A stretch of DNA of 64,000 bases from NCBI RefSeq assembly GCF_001519075.1, contig NZ_KQ954245.1, forward strand, positions 907,552 through 971,551, given 5' to 3'. Position numbers and translations under genes: made by a program. This document shows, one piece after another, positions 42,401 through 51,253 of this stretch (position 1 is the stretch's first letter; each line of letters begins with the position of its first letter). Under the pieces are notes generated by a model. The model was not told where the DNA came from. It did no database searches and saw only the letters and a program-made list of their open reading frames with translations. Origin of the DNA: Novosphingobium fuchskuhlense (GTDB lineage: Bacteria; Pseudomonadota; Alphaproteobacteria; Sphingomonadales; Sphingomonadaceae).

Positions 42401-43063
42401 TCAGGAGCGGACCTTGCCGGCGTAGATCAGGCGCAGCACATCCTCGGTCAAGGTGTGCAGACGCCGGGCCCGCGCTTCGCCATAGATCGGCTGCTGGAGC
42501 AGCAGCCCCATGTGCATCACGCTGACGAGATCGCTGGCCAGTTTCATCTGCTCCCACTGGTCGCGCCACTGGGGGAACGATTCGATCATCTCGGCGATCC
42601 ACACCTCGTCATACCGGCGTGCGACGGGACCGAAGAACTGATCGAGTTCCTGATCGGTGCGGGAGGCGACCGCAAGTTCGAGATAGGCCGCGTATTCGCG
42701 GGTGTGCACGCTGCGCCAGTGTGCGGCCGCCGCGATCTCCAGCATCTCGGCTTCGGAGCCGCTTGCGAGGCTCGAAAGATAGTCCTCCAGAAACAAGCGC
42801 ATACGCCCGTAGAACACATGTTCGACAACGGCAGCTACAAGGTCCATCCGCGTCGGGAAATGGTGGTGCATTGCCCCGCGCGAGACGCGGGTACGCTCAG
42901 CCACGGCAAGCGTGGTGAGGCGCGAATAGCCCCCTTCGACAAGGCAATCGATAGCCGCCTCAACGAGCCGCTGGCGCGTGCGCGCGCTTTTCTGCTGCTG
43001 CCATCGGGCAGGCTCTTCACCCAGCCCTGAGGGCCTCATCGCGCTGAGCATGCGCTTCTGCAT
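42401..43063 (-). CDS. TetR/AcrR family transcriptional regulator
   Basis: 220 residues from ATG 43063 (GTG 43078 and ATG 43039 are alternatives). The N-terminal helix-turn-helix is clear: KSARTRQRLVEAAIDCLVEG then LTTLAVAERTRVSRGAMHHHF and PTRMDLVAAVVEHVF. The C-terminal ligand domain is divergent, as usual. It is divergent from no gene directly; the enoyl-CoA hydratase at 43200 lies upstream on the same strand, so it may control that gene or the EthD-like gene. No operator was identified. Confidence 0.87.
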   Translation of the reverse strand: MQKRMLSAMRPSGLGEEPARWQQQKSARTRQRLVEAAIDCLVEGGYSRLTTLAVAERTRVSRGAMHHHFPTRMDLVAAVVEHVFYGRMRLFLEDYLSSLASGSEAEMLEIAAAAHWRSVHTREYAAYLELAVASRTDQELDQFFGPVARRYDEVWIAEMIESFPQWRDQWEQMKLASDLVSVMHMGLLLQQPIYGEARARRLHTLTEDVLRLIYAGKVRS

Positions 43064-43199
43064 CGTCGATCCGGTCACGGCCCCACCTTCGCCCTATCCG
43101 CGCGCTTCGCCAAGCCATATCGGGCGCGGCGGTGGCGGTTGTCCCCGATGCCGGATGACAAGGCGGCGGCAGGCTCCGAAAAGCGGCATGTCGGGCGGG

Positions 43200-44066
43200 C
43201 TAGGCCTCGTCCTTCCGGCTCGCCCGCGCCTCGCGCCTGATTGTCTCCAGCCCCGCCGGATCAACCAACTGTCCGTGCAGCGCATAGTTGTTGGCGTGGC
43301 CGAACTGGTGGAGATTGAACGCGGACTGGATCGCGTTCCACAGGCCCTGCGCGTCCATCGACTGGTTCACGCTCATCTTCGCGGTCTTGAGCCCGATCGC
43401 GGGGCGCGAGGCGATCTTTTCAGCCATGGCAAGGGTAAAGCCCTCCAGTTCGGCGCGGGGCACGACTTCGTTGACCATGCCGAGCGCCTTGGCTTCCTCG
43501 GCGCGGATCGGCTCGCCCGTCAACAGCATCTGCTTCGCCTTGCGGTGGCCAAGCTCGAAGGCGTGGACGAAGAATTCGTGGCCGTTCATGCCGAACGCGA
43601 CGACGGGGTCGGAAAACTCGGCGTCGTCGGCGGCAATGATGAGGTCGAACGGCCAGATCAGCATGAGCCCGCCGGCGATGGCCTTCCCCTGCACCGCGAC
43701 GATGATCGGCTTGGGCAAGTTGCGCCAGCGCCAGCAGAAGCCGAGGTAGACTTCCTGCTCGCGCGACATGTGGCCCTGCGGCCCGGGATGACGATAACCG
43801 CCAAAGCCGAGGACGGGCAGGCGCAAGTCGCCGATGCGCGAGCGATCGGAAAGATCGTGACCGGACGAAAAGTTCTTGCCGTCGGCCGCGACGATCACGA
43901 CGTTCACATCGTCGTCTTCCATCGCGATGTCGAGCGCGTCGTTGATCTCGTAAAGCATGCGCAGACCCTGCGCATTGTGCTTATCCGGACGGGCCAGCGT
44001 GATGCGGGCGACACGCGCCGCCGGCCGGTCGTAACGGATATCCTCGAAGGCCAGCCTATCATCCAT
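43200..44066 (-). CDS. Enoyl-CoA hydratase/isomerase family protein
   Basis: 288 residues from ATG 44066 (AAAGGA 8 bp upstream); an extension to 44156 is unlikely. Crotonase fold: RITLARPDKHNAQ near the start, the oxyanion-hole segment NFSSGHDLSD, then PKPIIVAVQGKAIAGGLMLIW and DAEFSDPVVAFGM. The second oxyanion/active-site region has AGGLML where canonical hydratases have a Glu-bearing GGG(x)E motif, and DPVVAF replaces PE(x)xxG. The catalytic acids therefore look altered, suggesting a reaction other than simple hydration. Function unknown; acyl-CoA substrate expected. Confidence 0.8.
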   Translation of the reverse strand: MDDRLAFEDIRYDRPAARVARITLARPDKHNAQGLRMLYEINDALDIAMEDDDVNVVIVAADGKNFSSGHDLSDRSRIGDLRLPVLGFGGYRHPGPQGHMSREQEVYLGFCWRWRNLPKPIIVAVQGKAIAGGLMLIWPFDLIIAADDAEFSDPVVAFGMNGHEFFVHAFELGHRKAKQMLLTGEPIRAEEAKALGMVNEVVPRAELEGFTLAMAEKIASRPAIGLKTAKMSVNQSMDAQGLWNAIQSAFNLHQFGHANNYALHGQLVDPAGLETIRREARASRKDEA

Positions 44067-44259
44067 CACGCCATTCCTTTCGCCTGATACCGCTCCGAAC
44101 TCCTTGTGGAGTGGGAACTTTTCCGGATTTGGCACCGGCGCAGACTGGTTCGTCAACTATCAAGGTGATGCAGGGTGAGGCCCCGCAGACGAGCGCTCGG
44201 TAATATTGGTAAGGGGGCCCAAAAGCCCGCATTTACTATAGATTGAGATACTTGCGGGC

Positions 44260-44994
44260 ATGTCATCCCTTGCCCTCCGCCTCGTCGTCACAGGCCTGCT
44301 CGCAGCCCTTTCGGTACCAGCCGCAGCGCGTCCGCTCGCCCCAGTGCCTGCGGCACAGACAAGCGACGACGCGGACGCCGAGGCACCCCTCCCCTATATC
44401 CAGTGCGTGCCTTATGCCCGTGAGGTCTCGGGCATCCAGCTTTTTGGCGATGCGCATACCTGGTGGGATCAGGCCGCTGGCCGCTATGCGCGCGGCACGC
44501 AGCCCCGGGTCGGCGCGGTCATGGCCTTCCGCCCGCACGGCGCGATGGTGCTCGGCCATGTCGCCGCGGTCAGCCGGATCATCGATTCGCGCACCGTGCT
44601 GCTGCGCCACGCCAACTGGTCCCCCATCGACGGACGGCGCGGCCACCTGGAAGACAACGTGCGCGCGGTCGACGTCTCCCCGGCGAACGACTGGAGCGAA
44701 GTGCGCGTGTGGTATGCCCCGCTCGGCGGGCTCGGCACCACGCATTGGCCGGTCGAGGGCTTCATCTACAACCGCAAGCCGCCAAAAGCCTTGGGACCGA
44801 ACGAACGCCTGACCGTGCCGGCCTCCGCACCCGCGTCCGCGCCCAAGGCGGGATATACCTCGCGGATCGGGCCAGACTTCCTCAAGGGCATCGTGCCCGA
44901 GACAAGCGTCGCACCCGCGCGCCGCATGGTGGCCGCGCAGCGGAGCCTCAGGAACGACCCCATCGGCCGGATCATCGCCAGCCGCCTCAACTGA
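44260..44994 (+). CDS. Exported CHAP-domain (NlpC/P60-like) amidase
   Basis: 244 residues with a signal peptide (about 1-23, ending PAAARP). The CHAP active-site Cys is C49 in YIQCVPYARE and the His is H100 in MVLGHVAAV; TWWDQA between them is also typical. CHAP domains cleave peptidoglycan peptide bonds (amidase/endopeptidase), so a periplasmic wall-remodelling role is likely. The C-terminal 80 residues are Ala/Pro-rich and unstructured-looking. It stands alone, with about 190 bp of non-coding sequence before it. Confidence 0.8.
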   Translation: MSSLALRLVVTGLLAALSVPAAARPLAPVPAAQTSDDADAEAPLPYIQCVPYAREVSGIQLFGDAHTWWDQAAGRYARGTQPRVGAVMAFRPHGAMVLGHVAAVSRIIDSRTVLLRHANWSPIDGRRGHLEDNVRAVDVSPANDWSEVRVWYAPLGGLGTTHWPVEGFIYNRKPPKALGPNERLTVPASAPASAPKAGYTSRIGPDFLKGIVPETSVAPARRMVAAQRSLRNDPIGRIIASRLN

Positions 44995-45071
44995 GTTCCC
45001 ACAATCGCCAGTTTACGCGCGGTGCGGGGCGCGGGATGCCAGAACCTGCAAGCAAGTGAGGGACGCGGACG

Positions 45072-45860
45072 ATGGATCTGGGAATTGCGGGCCGCAAGGC
45101 GCTAGTGAACGGCGGCAGCGCGGGCATGGGGCGCGGGGCGGCGCTGGCACTTGCGCGCGAAGGCACCGAAGTGTTCATCTCGGCACGCGGGACCGAGCGG
45201 CTGGAAGCGACCTGCGCTGCCATCGCGGCCGAGACGGGCGCGAAAGTCCACCCGATCATCGCCGATCATGCGAGCGACGCGGGCCGCGAAGCCATCCTCG
45301 CCGCCTGCCCCGATCCAGATATCTTCGTCGCGACCTGCGCCCCGCCCCCCTTCACCGGCGATTTCCGCGACGTCTCGCGCGAGGCGTTCGAGAAGGCGGT
45401 GACGACCGCGCTGCTCAGCCCCATCGACTATATCAAGGCGTTCAGCAGCCCCATGATGGCGCGGCGCTGGGGGCGGATCGTCAATATCAGCACGGGCGCG
45501 GCGAAATACCCTGCCGCCATGCGCGTCCTCTCCGGCCCGCCGCGCGCGGCGCTCGCCAACTATTGCCACGCGATCTCCAAGGAACTGGCGCGCCACGGCG
45601 TGACGGTAAACTCGGTGCTGCCGGGGATGCACCACACCCCCGGCATCGAAGACATGATGAACCCGCGCGCGGCGAAGAATGGCCGCACCTATGACGAGGA
45701 AGTCGCCGCCTTCGTGAAAGCCGCGCGCATCCCCGCCGGACGCTTCGGCGATGCCGAAGACCTCGGCGCGATGGTCGCGATGCTGTGCAGCGCGCAGGCC
45801 AGCTTCGTCACCGGGCAATCGCTGGTGGTCGATGGCGGGATGGGTACCTCGATCTTCTAG
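45072..45860 (+). CDS. SDR-fold protein lacking the canonical Tyr-Lys pair
   Basis: 262 residues with a clear SDR Rossmann fold: NGGSAGMGRGAALALA, a strand DIFVATCAPPPF where NNAG is usual, and RIVNISTG with the catalytic-type Ser region. In place of YxxxK there is SGPPR followed by AALANYCHAIS, so Tyr is Ser and Lys is Arg by alignment of the helix AAL. The C-terminal PGRFG/PAGRFGDAEDLG and SLVVDGGM are normal. Either it is an atypical reductase or it is catalytically altered. The stop shares CTAG with the convergent amidohydrolase gene. Confidence 0.75.
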   Translation: MDLGIAGRKALVNGGSAGMGRGAALALAREGTEVFISARGTERLEATCAAIAAETGAKVHPIIADHASDAGREAILAACPDPDIFVATCAPPPFTGDFRDVSREAFEKAVTTALLSPIDYIKAFSSPMMARRWGRIVNISTGAAKYPAAMRVLSGPPRAALANYCHAISKELARHGVTVNSVLPGMHHTPGIEDMMNPRAAKNGRTYDEEVAAFVKAARIPAGRFGDAEDLGAMVAMLCSAQASFVTGQSLVVDGGMGTSIF

Positions 45861-47578
45861 TTGATCCGGTACCCGCCCCCCCGGATCAGCTTCCCGGGCC
45901 GCGCACCGGTCGATTGATCGAAGCGGCGGATCACTTCGCCCGCAACCACCGTCGCTTCATAGCCGCTCGCGCGCTGGTGGAGGCGGCGGCCGCCGGCGGG
46001 GAGATCGCGCACCACTTCGGGGAGGTGGAGCGAGAGGCCGTCCAAGTCGATCACGTTGAGGTCGGCCCGTTCGCCCACTGCCAGAAGGCCGCGATCATGG
46101 AGGCCAACGGCGCGCGCGGCCTTGCGGCTGAGCATGTGGACGGCTTCGGCCAGATCGAGCTTCAGCGGCCCCTCCCCCTTCACGAATTGGGTGAGCAGGT
46201 AAGTCGAATAGCTCGCATCGCAGATCGCACCATAATGCGCGCCGCCATCGCCAAGGCCGGGGACGCAATAAGGGTGCTTCAGCATCTCGTGCGCGCTGGC
46301 GAGCGAGGCGTTCTCGTAGTTGCCGAGCGCGGCGAGGAACAGGCCGCGCCCTTCGGTTTCGAGCAGGCGGTCGTAGGCCACTTCCTGCGGCGTGCACCCG
46401 CGCGCGGCGGCCTGGCCCTCCATGCTGAGGTGCGCAGGCGGCGCATAGTCAGGCGGGTTGTCGAGCGGGAACAGCCAGCGCCAGTTGCGCGCGAGCGCGT
46501 TGAACGGGTGGCCGGGGGCGAAGTCTTCGCTGAGCAGCGCCTCCCGCAGCGCAGGATCGCGCATCGCGGCGACTTGTTCGGGGATCGAAAGGTGCGCGAT
46601 TCTGCTCCAGCTCGGGCAGAGCACGAAGGGGTGCACCGTCAGCTCCAGCCCGGCGATCAGGCCGATGGGGCGCGGCATGACCTGTGCGTGGGCCGTGCCG
46701 CCCGCCGCATTGGTCGCCTCCAGCTTTTCGAGCACGCGGCGCCAGCGCGGCGGCGCATCGTTGCCCGAGGCGAGCGTGAAGGTGGCGGGGCGGCCACTGG
46801 CAGCAATCACCCGTTCGATCACGCGGTATTCCTTGTCCCAGCCGACAAAGGCATCGAGCACGACCTGAAACGTGCCCGCGCCCACATCGCCCATGCCGCG
46901 CGTGATCGCCTCAAGCTCGGCAATATCGGCATCGAAGGTGGGGATCGCGCCGCCATCTGCGGTCTTGTGGATCGAGAGGCGCGAGGTGGCAAAGCCGATG
47001 GCCCCGGCGCGCATGGCATCGGCCGTGAGGCGGCGCATCAGGGCAAGGTCGTCCTCCGTGGCAGCCTCACGCGCCGCGCCGCGCGCGCCCATCGCATAGA
47101 CGCGCAAGGGCGAGTGCGGGAGATAGGCGGCCACGTCGATATCGCGCTTCTGGGCGGCGACCTTGTCGAGGTATTCGGGGAAGGTTTCCCAGTCCCACGA
47201 AAGCCCCTCGGTCATCACCACGCCGGGGATGTCCTCCACGCCTTCCATCACGTTGATCAGCATATCGTGATCGGCCTTGCGGCACGGTGCGAAGCCGACG
47301 CCGCAATTGCCCATCACCGCCGCCGTCACCCCGTGCGCGGAGGACGGCGAGAGTTCCTCGGCCCAGATGCACTGGCCATCGTAGTGCGTGTGGACGTCGA
47401 TGAAGCCGGGGGTGACGATCCGGCCCTTGGCGTCGATTTCCTCCGCGCCGCGCCCGCTGAACGCGCCGATAGCGGCAATGCGCCCGCCCGCGATGGCCAG
47501 ATCGCCCTCGATCAGATCGCCGCCGCTGCCATCGGCGATGGTGCCGCCCCGGATTACCAGATCATAGTCCGTTGCCAT
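45857..47578 (-). CDS. N-acyl-D-amino acid deacylase-like amidohydrolase
   Basis: 573 residues. Amidohydrolase superfamily with DLVIRGGTIADGSG start, PGFIDVHTHYDGQ (metal-binding HxH of the D-aminoacylase group), GNCGVGFAPC (the Cys ligand region), HSPLRVYAMG, and a C-terminal GERADLNVIDLD strand typical of the composite beta domain. The group hydrolyses N-acyl-D-amino acids, dihydropyrimidine-like and similar amides. It lies 4 bp downstream of a MAPEG-like gene on the same strand; an AMP-dependent acyl-CoA synthetase gene is further upstream. Substrate not assigned. Confidence 0.85.
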   Translation of the reverse strand: MATDYDLVIRGGTIADGSGGDLIEGDLAIAGGRIAAIGAFSGRGAEEIDAKGRIVTPGFIDVHTHYDGQCIWAEELSPSSAHGVTAAVMGNCGVGFAPCRKADHDMLINVMEGVEDIPGVVMTEGLSWDWETFPEYLDKVAAQKRDIDVAAYLPHSPLRVYAMGARGAAREAATEDDLALMRRLTADAMRAGAIGFATSRLSIHKTADGGAIPTFDADIAELEAITRGMGDVGAGTFQVVLDAFVGWDKEYRVIERVIAASGRPATFTLASGNDAPPRWRRVLEKLEATNAAGGTAHAQVMPRPIGLIAGLELTVHPFVLCPSWSRIAHLSIPEQVAAMRDPALREALLSEDFAPGHPFNALARNWRWLFPLDNPPDYAPPAHLSMEGQAAARGCTPQEVAYDRLLETEGRGLFLAALGNYENASLASAHEMLKHPYCVPGLGDGGAHYGAICDASYSTYLLTQFVKGEGPLKLDLAEAVHMLSRKAARAVGLHDRGLLAVGERADLNVIDLDGLSLHLPEVVRDLPAGGRRLHQRASGYEATVVAGEVIRRFDQSTGARPGKLIRGGGYRIN

Positions 47579-47582
47579 GGCC

Positions 47583-47999
47583 TCAGGCTCCCTGCATCAC
47601 GCGCACGATCCCGCCGATCAGCGAGCCGAGCACAAACGTGTAGATCGGCGGCATCGAGATATAGAGCGGGATCAGCCGCTTCTCCGCCGCCCGGTGATAG
47701 CCGCGCGCATAAAGCACCCGCATGAACGGCCAGATCGCGCCGATCCCGGCGGCCCAATAGGGGCTCACCACATAGGCGAAGAGCCACATCCCCGGCAGGA
47801 ACAGCACCAGATGTTCCAGCGTGTTCTGGTGCGCGCGGACATAGCGTTCGTATTCCTCAGGCCCGCTGTGCGAGGGCACCGGGATCTTGAAACGCCCCCG
47901 CGCCAGCCCTGCCATGAGCAGCGTGAAGTAGTAGGCGAGGAGCGCGAGGGCGCTGACGATCACGACATAGACGTATGGATCGACCATGGACCTTGGCAT
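47583..47999 (-). CDS. MAPEG-family membrane protein
   Basis: 138 residues from ATG 47999 (GAAGAGG just upstream; ATG 47987 possible). Four hydrophobic helices; RAHQNTLEHLVLFLPGMWLF contains the (R/Q)AxxNxxE pattern characteristic of MAPEG (microsomal glutathione transferase-like) proteins, and FMRVLYARGYHR the second conserved motif. In bacteria these are small membrane proteins, some with glutathione-dependent transferase or peroxidase activity. It is probably co-transcribed with the amidohydrolase that starts 4 bp downstream. Confidence 0.82.
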   Translation of the reverse strand: MPRSMVDPYVYVVIVSALALLAYYFTLLMAGLARGRFKIPVPSHSGPEEYERYVRAHQNTLEHLVLFLPGMWLFAYVVSPYWAAGIGAIWPFMRVLYARGYHRAAEKRLIPLYISMPPIYTFVLGSLIGGIVRVMQGA

Positions 48000-48082
48000 G
48001 CCTCTTCCCCCCTGTTCTTGCGCCGAAGCTGACGCAGCGCAGGCCGGGCGGCAACTCCTACTTTTGGGGCTGAAGCAAGGAC

Positions 48083-49642
48083 CTAGTGACCGGAGCTGAG
48101 GAGTTCTTCCCTGAGCCTGGCCTTCCAGATCTTGTTGGCCCCGCTGAGCGGCATGGGACGGTCGCGGATCTCGAGCGTGCGCGGGCACTTGTAGTGCGCC
48201 AGATGGGCCCGGCAGTGGGCAATGAGTTCGGCCTCGGTGGCCGCAATCCCCGCCTTGAGCGTGACCACGGCGTGGACCGCCTCGCCCCAGTGATCATGCG
48301 GACGGCCGAACACCGCGCATTGCGAGACCGCCGGATGCGCGGTCAGCACGTTTTCGACTTCAAGCGAATAGACGTTCTCGCCGCCTGAGATGATCATGTC
48401 CTTCAGGCGGTCGACTACGTAGAGATAGCCGCGATCATCGAAATAGCCGATGTCGCCCGTGTGCATCCAGCCGCCGCGCAGCACCTCGGCGGTGAGGTCG
48501 GGGCGGTTCCAGTACCCCAGCATCACGTTCGGCCCGCGCGCGACGATCTCGCCCGCCTCGCCCACCGGGAGCGGGCGGTCTGCAACATCGACCACCGCCA
48601 CTTCGGACAGGAGGACCGGGCGCCCCGCCGATCGCAGCAGGCCGCTGCCGTGGTTTTCGGGCAAGTGATCCCGGCAATTCAGGATCGTCACCACCGGCGA
48701 CAGTTCGGTCATGCCATAGGACTGGAGAATGCCCACCTTCGGCAGGGCAGCCATGACTTCCCTGAGCAGCGCCTCGGGCATCGGGGCGGAGCCGTAGGAC
48801 AGGATGCGCAGCGAGGAGAGATCGGTGCTCGCAAGAGCCGGATCATCGAGCATCGCGCGCAGCATCGTGGGGACAAAGGTCGCATGGGTCACGCCGGTCC
48901 GGGCGATCTCGGCCAGGACTTCGCCGGCAACAAAGCGCGGCAGCAGCACGTGCGTGCCAGCGGCGTGGGTCACCGAAAAGACGCGGGCCGCGGCGGCGAC
49001 GTGGAACAGCGGGCCGTGATGGAGATGGACAATGTCCGGCCCGAACCCCAGTTCGCCATAGGTGTTCGCGGTGTTGGCGACGAGATTGGCATGGCTGAGC
49101 ATGACGCCCTTGGCCGCGCTGGTCGTGCCGCTGGTGTACATCAGGATGGCAAGGTCGTCGCCCCCACGGCCGCGATCCGGCAGCGGCTCGGTCTCGGCAA
49201 TCAGCGCGTCGAGCGAGTGCATGCCCTCCCCGGCATGGCCTTCACCCGCGTGGACGAGGGCAGCCTTGCCCCCGGCAGCGGCCAGCAGATCGCCGCGATA
49301 GCTGGCAAAATCATCGCCGAGCACGATCACGTCGGGCCTGGCATCAGCCACCTGATCGCACAGCTCGCCCAGCGCCAGCCGGTGGTTGAGCGGGGTGATC
49401 GCACCGCCCGCATGGATCGCGGCGAAGAAGCATTCGAGCGAGCGGTGACTGTTGAGTGACAGCAGCACGACGCGCCCGCCCTCACCGAGCCCAAGCGCGG
49501 CAAAGGCCCCGGCAAGGCGGGCAACCCGGTCGGCGAACGCACACCAGGTGAACGACCTGGCACCATCGATGACGGCAACCCCCGCGCCGCGCAGATGCAC
49601 CGCGCGCCGCAGCGCCTGACCGAGACTGACCTTGCTGCTCAC
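48083..49642 (-). CDS. AMP-forming acyl-CoA synthetase (ANL superfamily)
   Basis: 519 residues from GTG 49642, preceded by GAGAGGG. ANL motifs are complete: the P-loop ILMYTSGTTSAAKGVMLSH, YGMTELSPV (A5), the hinge region GDIGYFDDRGYLYVVDRLKD and the A10 lysine in SGANKIWKARL. It activates a carboxylic acid as acyl-AMP then acyl-CoA. The specificity pocket gives no clear prediction; medium- or long-chain fatty acids or aromatic acids are possible. About 80 bp separate it from the MAPEG gene, so they may share a transcript. Confidence 0.87.
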   Translation of the reverse strand: MSSKVSLGQALRRAVHLRGAGVAVIDGARSFTWCAFADRVARLAGAFAALGLGEGGRVVLLSLNSHRSLECFFAAIHAGGAITPLNHRLALGELCDQVADARPDVIVLGDDFASYRGDLLAAAGGKAALVHAGEGHAGEGMHSLDALIAETEPLPDRGRGGDDLAILMYTSGTTSAAKGVMLSHANLVANTANTYGELGFGPDIVHLHHGPLFHVAAAARVFSVTHAAGTHVLLPRFVAGEVLAEIARTGVTHATFVPTMLRAMLDDPALASTDLSSLRILSYGSAPMPEALLREVMAALPKVGILQSYGMTELSPVVTILNCRDHLPENHGSGLLRSAGRPVLLSEVAVVDVADRPLPVGEAGEIVARGPNVMLGYWNRPDLTAEVLRGGWMHTGDIGYFDDRGYLYVVDRLKDMIISGGENVYSLEVENVLTAHPAVSQCAVFGRPHDHWGEAVHAVVTLKAGIAATEAELIAHCRAHLAHYKCPRTLEIRDRPMPLSGANKIWKARLREELLSSGH

Positions 49643-49773
49643 GTGTTCCCTCTCTCCCGTACAAGGTCTGTTTGCCTGCTCTTGCCCTGCAATACAAACC
49701 CCGGCGCACCGCCGCTTGATCCCCGGACGGTGAAGCGCCACTGTCGCGCCATAACTGCAAACGACAGGGCCCG

Positions 49774-51156
49774 ATGATCAAAACCACGGCATTCACCGCA
49801 AGCCTTGCACTTGCCCTTTTCCCGCTGGCGGCCTCGGCGGCCTCTTCCCCTGCCCCTATTCCCGCCCCGATCGGGATGAGCGAGGCGGAGGTAGCAGCCC
49901 CGACGGTGCCGCCGCTGCTCTCCGCACGCGAGCGGGCAGAGACGGAGAACCGCCTCCTCGCCGAGCGGCTCGACACGGTGATCCCGGCGATCATGCGCGC
50001 CGAAGGCATCGACCTGTGGCTGCTGGTGGCGCGCGAATATTTCGAGGAGCCGGTGGTGGCGACGATGCTCGACGCGGAGAACATGCATGCGCGGCGGCGG
50101 ACGATCCTGATCTTCCACGATCCGGGCGCGGGCAAGCCGGTCGAGCGGCTGACCGTCAGCCGCTACGGTCTCGGCGGGCTGTTCACGGCGGCGTGGGATC
50201 CCGACAAGCAGCCTGACCAGTGGCAGGCGGCGGCAGACATCATCGCGGCGAAAAACCCCGCGAAGATCGCGGTCAACACCAGCGATCTGCACCAGTTTGC
50301 CGACGGGATGACGGTCAGCCAGTACGACAAGTTCATGGCCGCGCTGCCGGCCACGCTGCGCCCGCGTATCGTGAGCGGCGAGGGCCTCGCGATCCGCTGG
50401 CTGGAGACACGCACACCCGCCGAAATGGCGCTCTATCCGATGATCGCGCGCACCGCCCACGCGGTGATCGGCGAGGCGTTCTCGCGCAAGGTGATCACCC
50501 CCGGCGTGACGACCGCCGAGCAGGTGCAGTGGTGGTACCGCGACAGATTGCTCGAACTGGGCCTCGACACCTGGTTCCACCCCTCGGTCGGCATTCAGCG
50601 CAAGGGCGCGAAGGGGATGCTCGAAGGGGCCGAGGTGATCCGGCCGGGCGACCTCCTCTGGACCGATTTCGGCATCACCTATCTCAGGCTCAACACTGAC
50701 ATGCAGCACCTTGCCTATGTGCTGAAGCCCGGCGAGACCGAGGCGCCGGCTGGCCTGCGGCAGGGCCTTGCTGCCACCAACCGGCTGCAGGATATCCTCC
50801 TCAGCCAGTTTGCGGCGGGGCGCAGTGGCAACGAGGCGCTGGCCCGCGCGCGGACAGCCGCCCTCTCGGCCGGGCTCGAACCCTCGATCTATTCGCACCC
50901 GATCGGCTTTCACGGCCACGGCGCGGGCCCGTCCATCGGCTTCTGGGACAACCAGAACCCCGATCCGCGCGGAGCCGCGCCGATCCGCGCGAACACGGCC
51001 TGGTCGATCGAGCTGACGACCTATCATGCCGTGCCCGAATGGGATGGCCAGCGCGTAGACTTCCGCGCCGAGGAGAACGCGTTCCTCGACGGCAAGGCGG
51101 TGCGCTGGATCGACGGGCGCAAGACCGGCCTGACGCTGATCCCTGCCATGCCCTGA
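49774..51156 (+). CDS. Exported M24 family metallopeptidase (Xaa-Pro aminopeptidase-like)
   Basis: 460 residues with a Sec signal (about 1-22, LPLAASA-type end) so periplasmic or outer. The C-terminal pita-bread domain shows the expected metal ligands in order: Asp in LLWTDFGITYLRLNTDM (two Asp), His in GFHGHGAGPSIGFW, Glu in SIELTTYH and Glu in FRAEENAF. M24 enzymes remove N-terminal residues next to proline or act on related dipeptides. The N-terminal region (about 60-230) matches the creatinase-like domain. Confidence 0.86.
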   Translation: MIKTTAFTASLALALFPLAASAASSPAPIPAPIGMSEAEVAAPTVPPLLSARERAETENRLLAERLDTVIPAIMRAEGIDLWLLVAREYFEEPVVATMLDAENMHARRRTILIFHDPGAGKPVERLTVSRYGLGGLFTAAWDPDKQPDQWQAAADIIAAKNPAKIAVNTSDLHQFADGMTVSQYDKFMAALPATLRPRIVSGEGLAIRWLETRTPAEMALYPMIARTAHAVIGEAFSRKVITPGVTTAEQVQWWYRDRLLELGLDTWFHPSVGIQRKGAKGMLEGAEVIRPGDLLWTDFGITYLRLNTDMQHLAYVLKPGETEAPAGLRQGLAATNRLQDILLSQFAAGRSGNEALARARTAALSAGLEPSIYSHPIGFHGHGAGPSIGFWDNQNPDPRGAAPIRANTAWSIELTTYHAVPEWDGQRVDFRAEENAFLDGKAVRWIDGRKTGLTLIPAMP

Positions 51157-51253
51157 TCGCAGGCTGGGGATTTGGTCGCATAAGCCGCCGCGCAGGGCTT
51201 GCCCCGCGCGGCGCAACCGGGCCATGCGCCGGGGGATGACACTCAAGGTTGAC

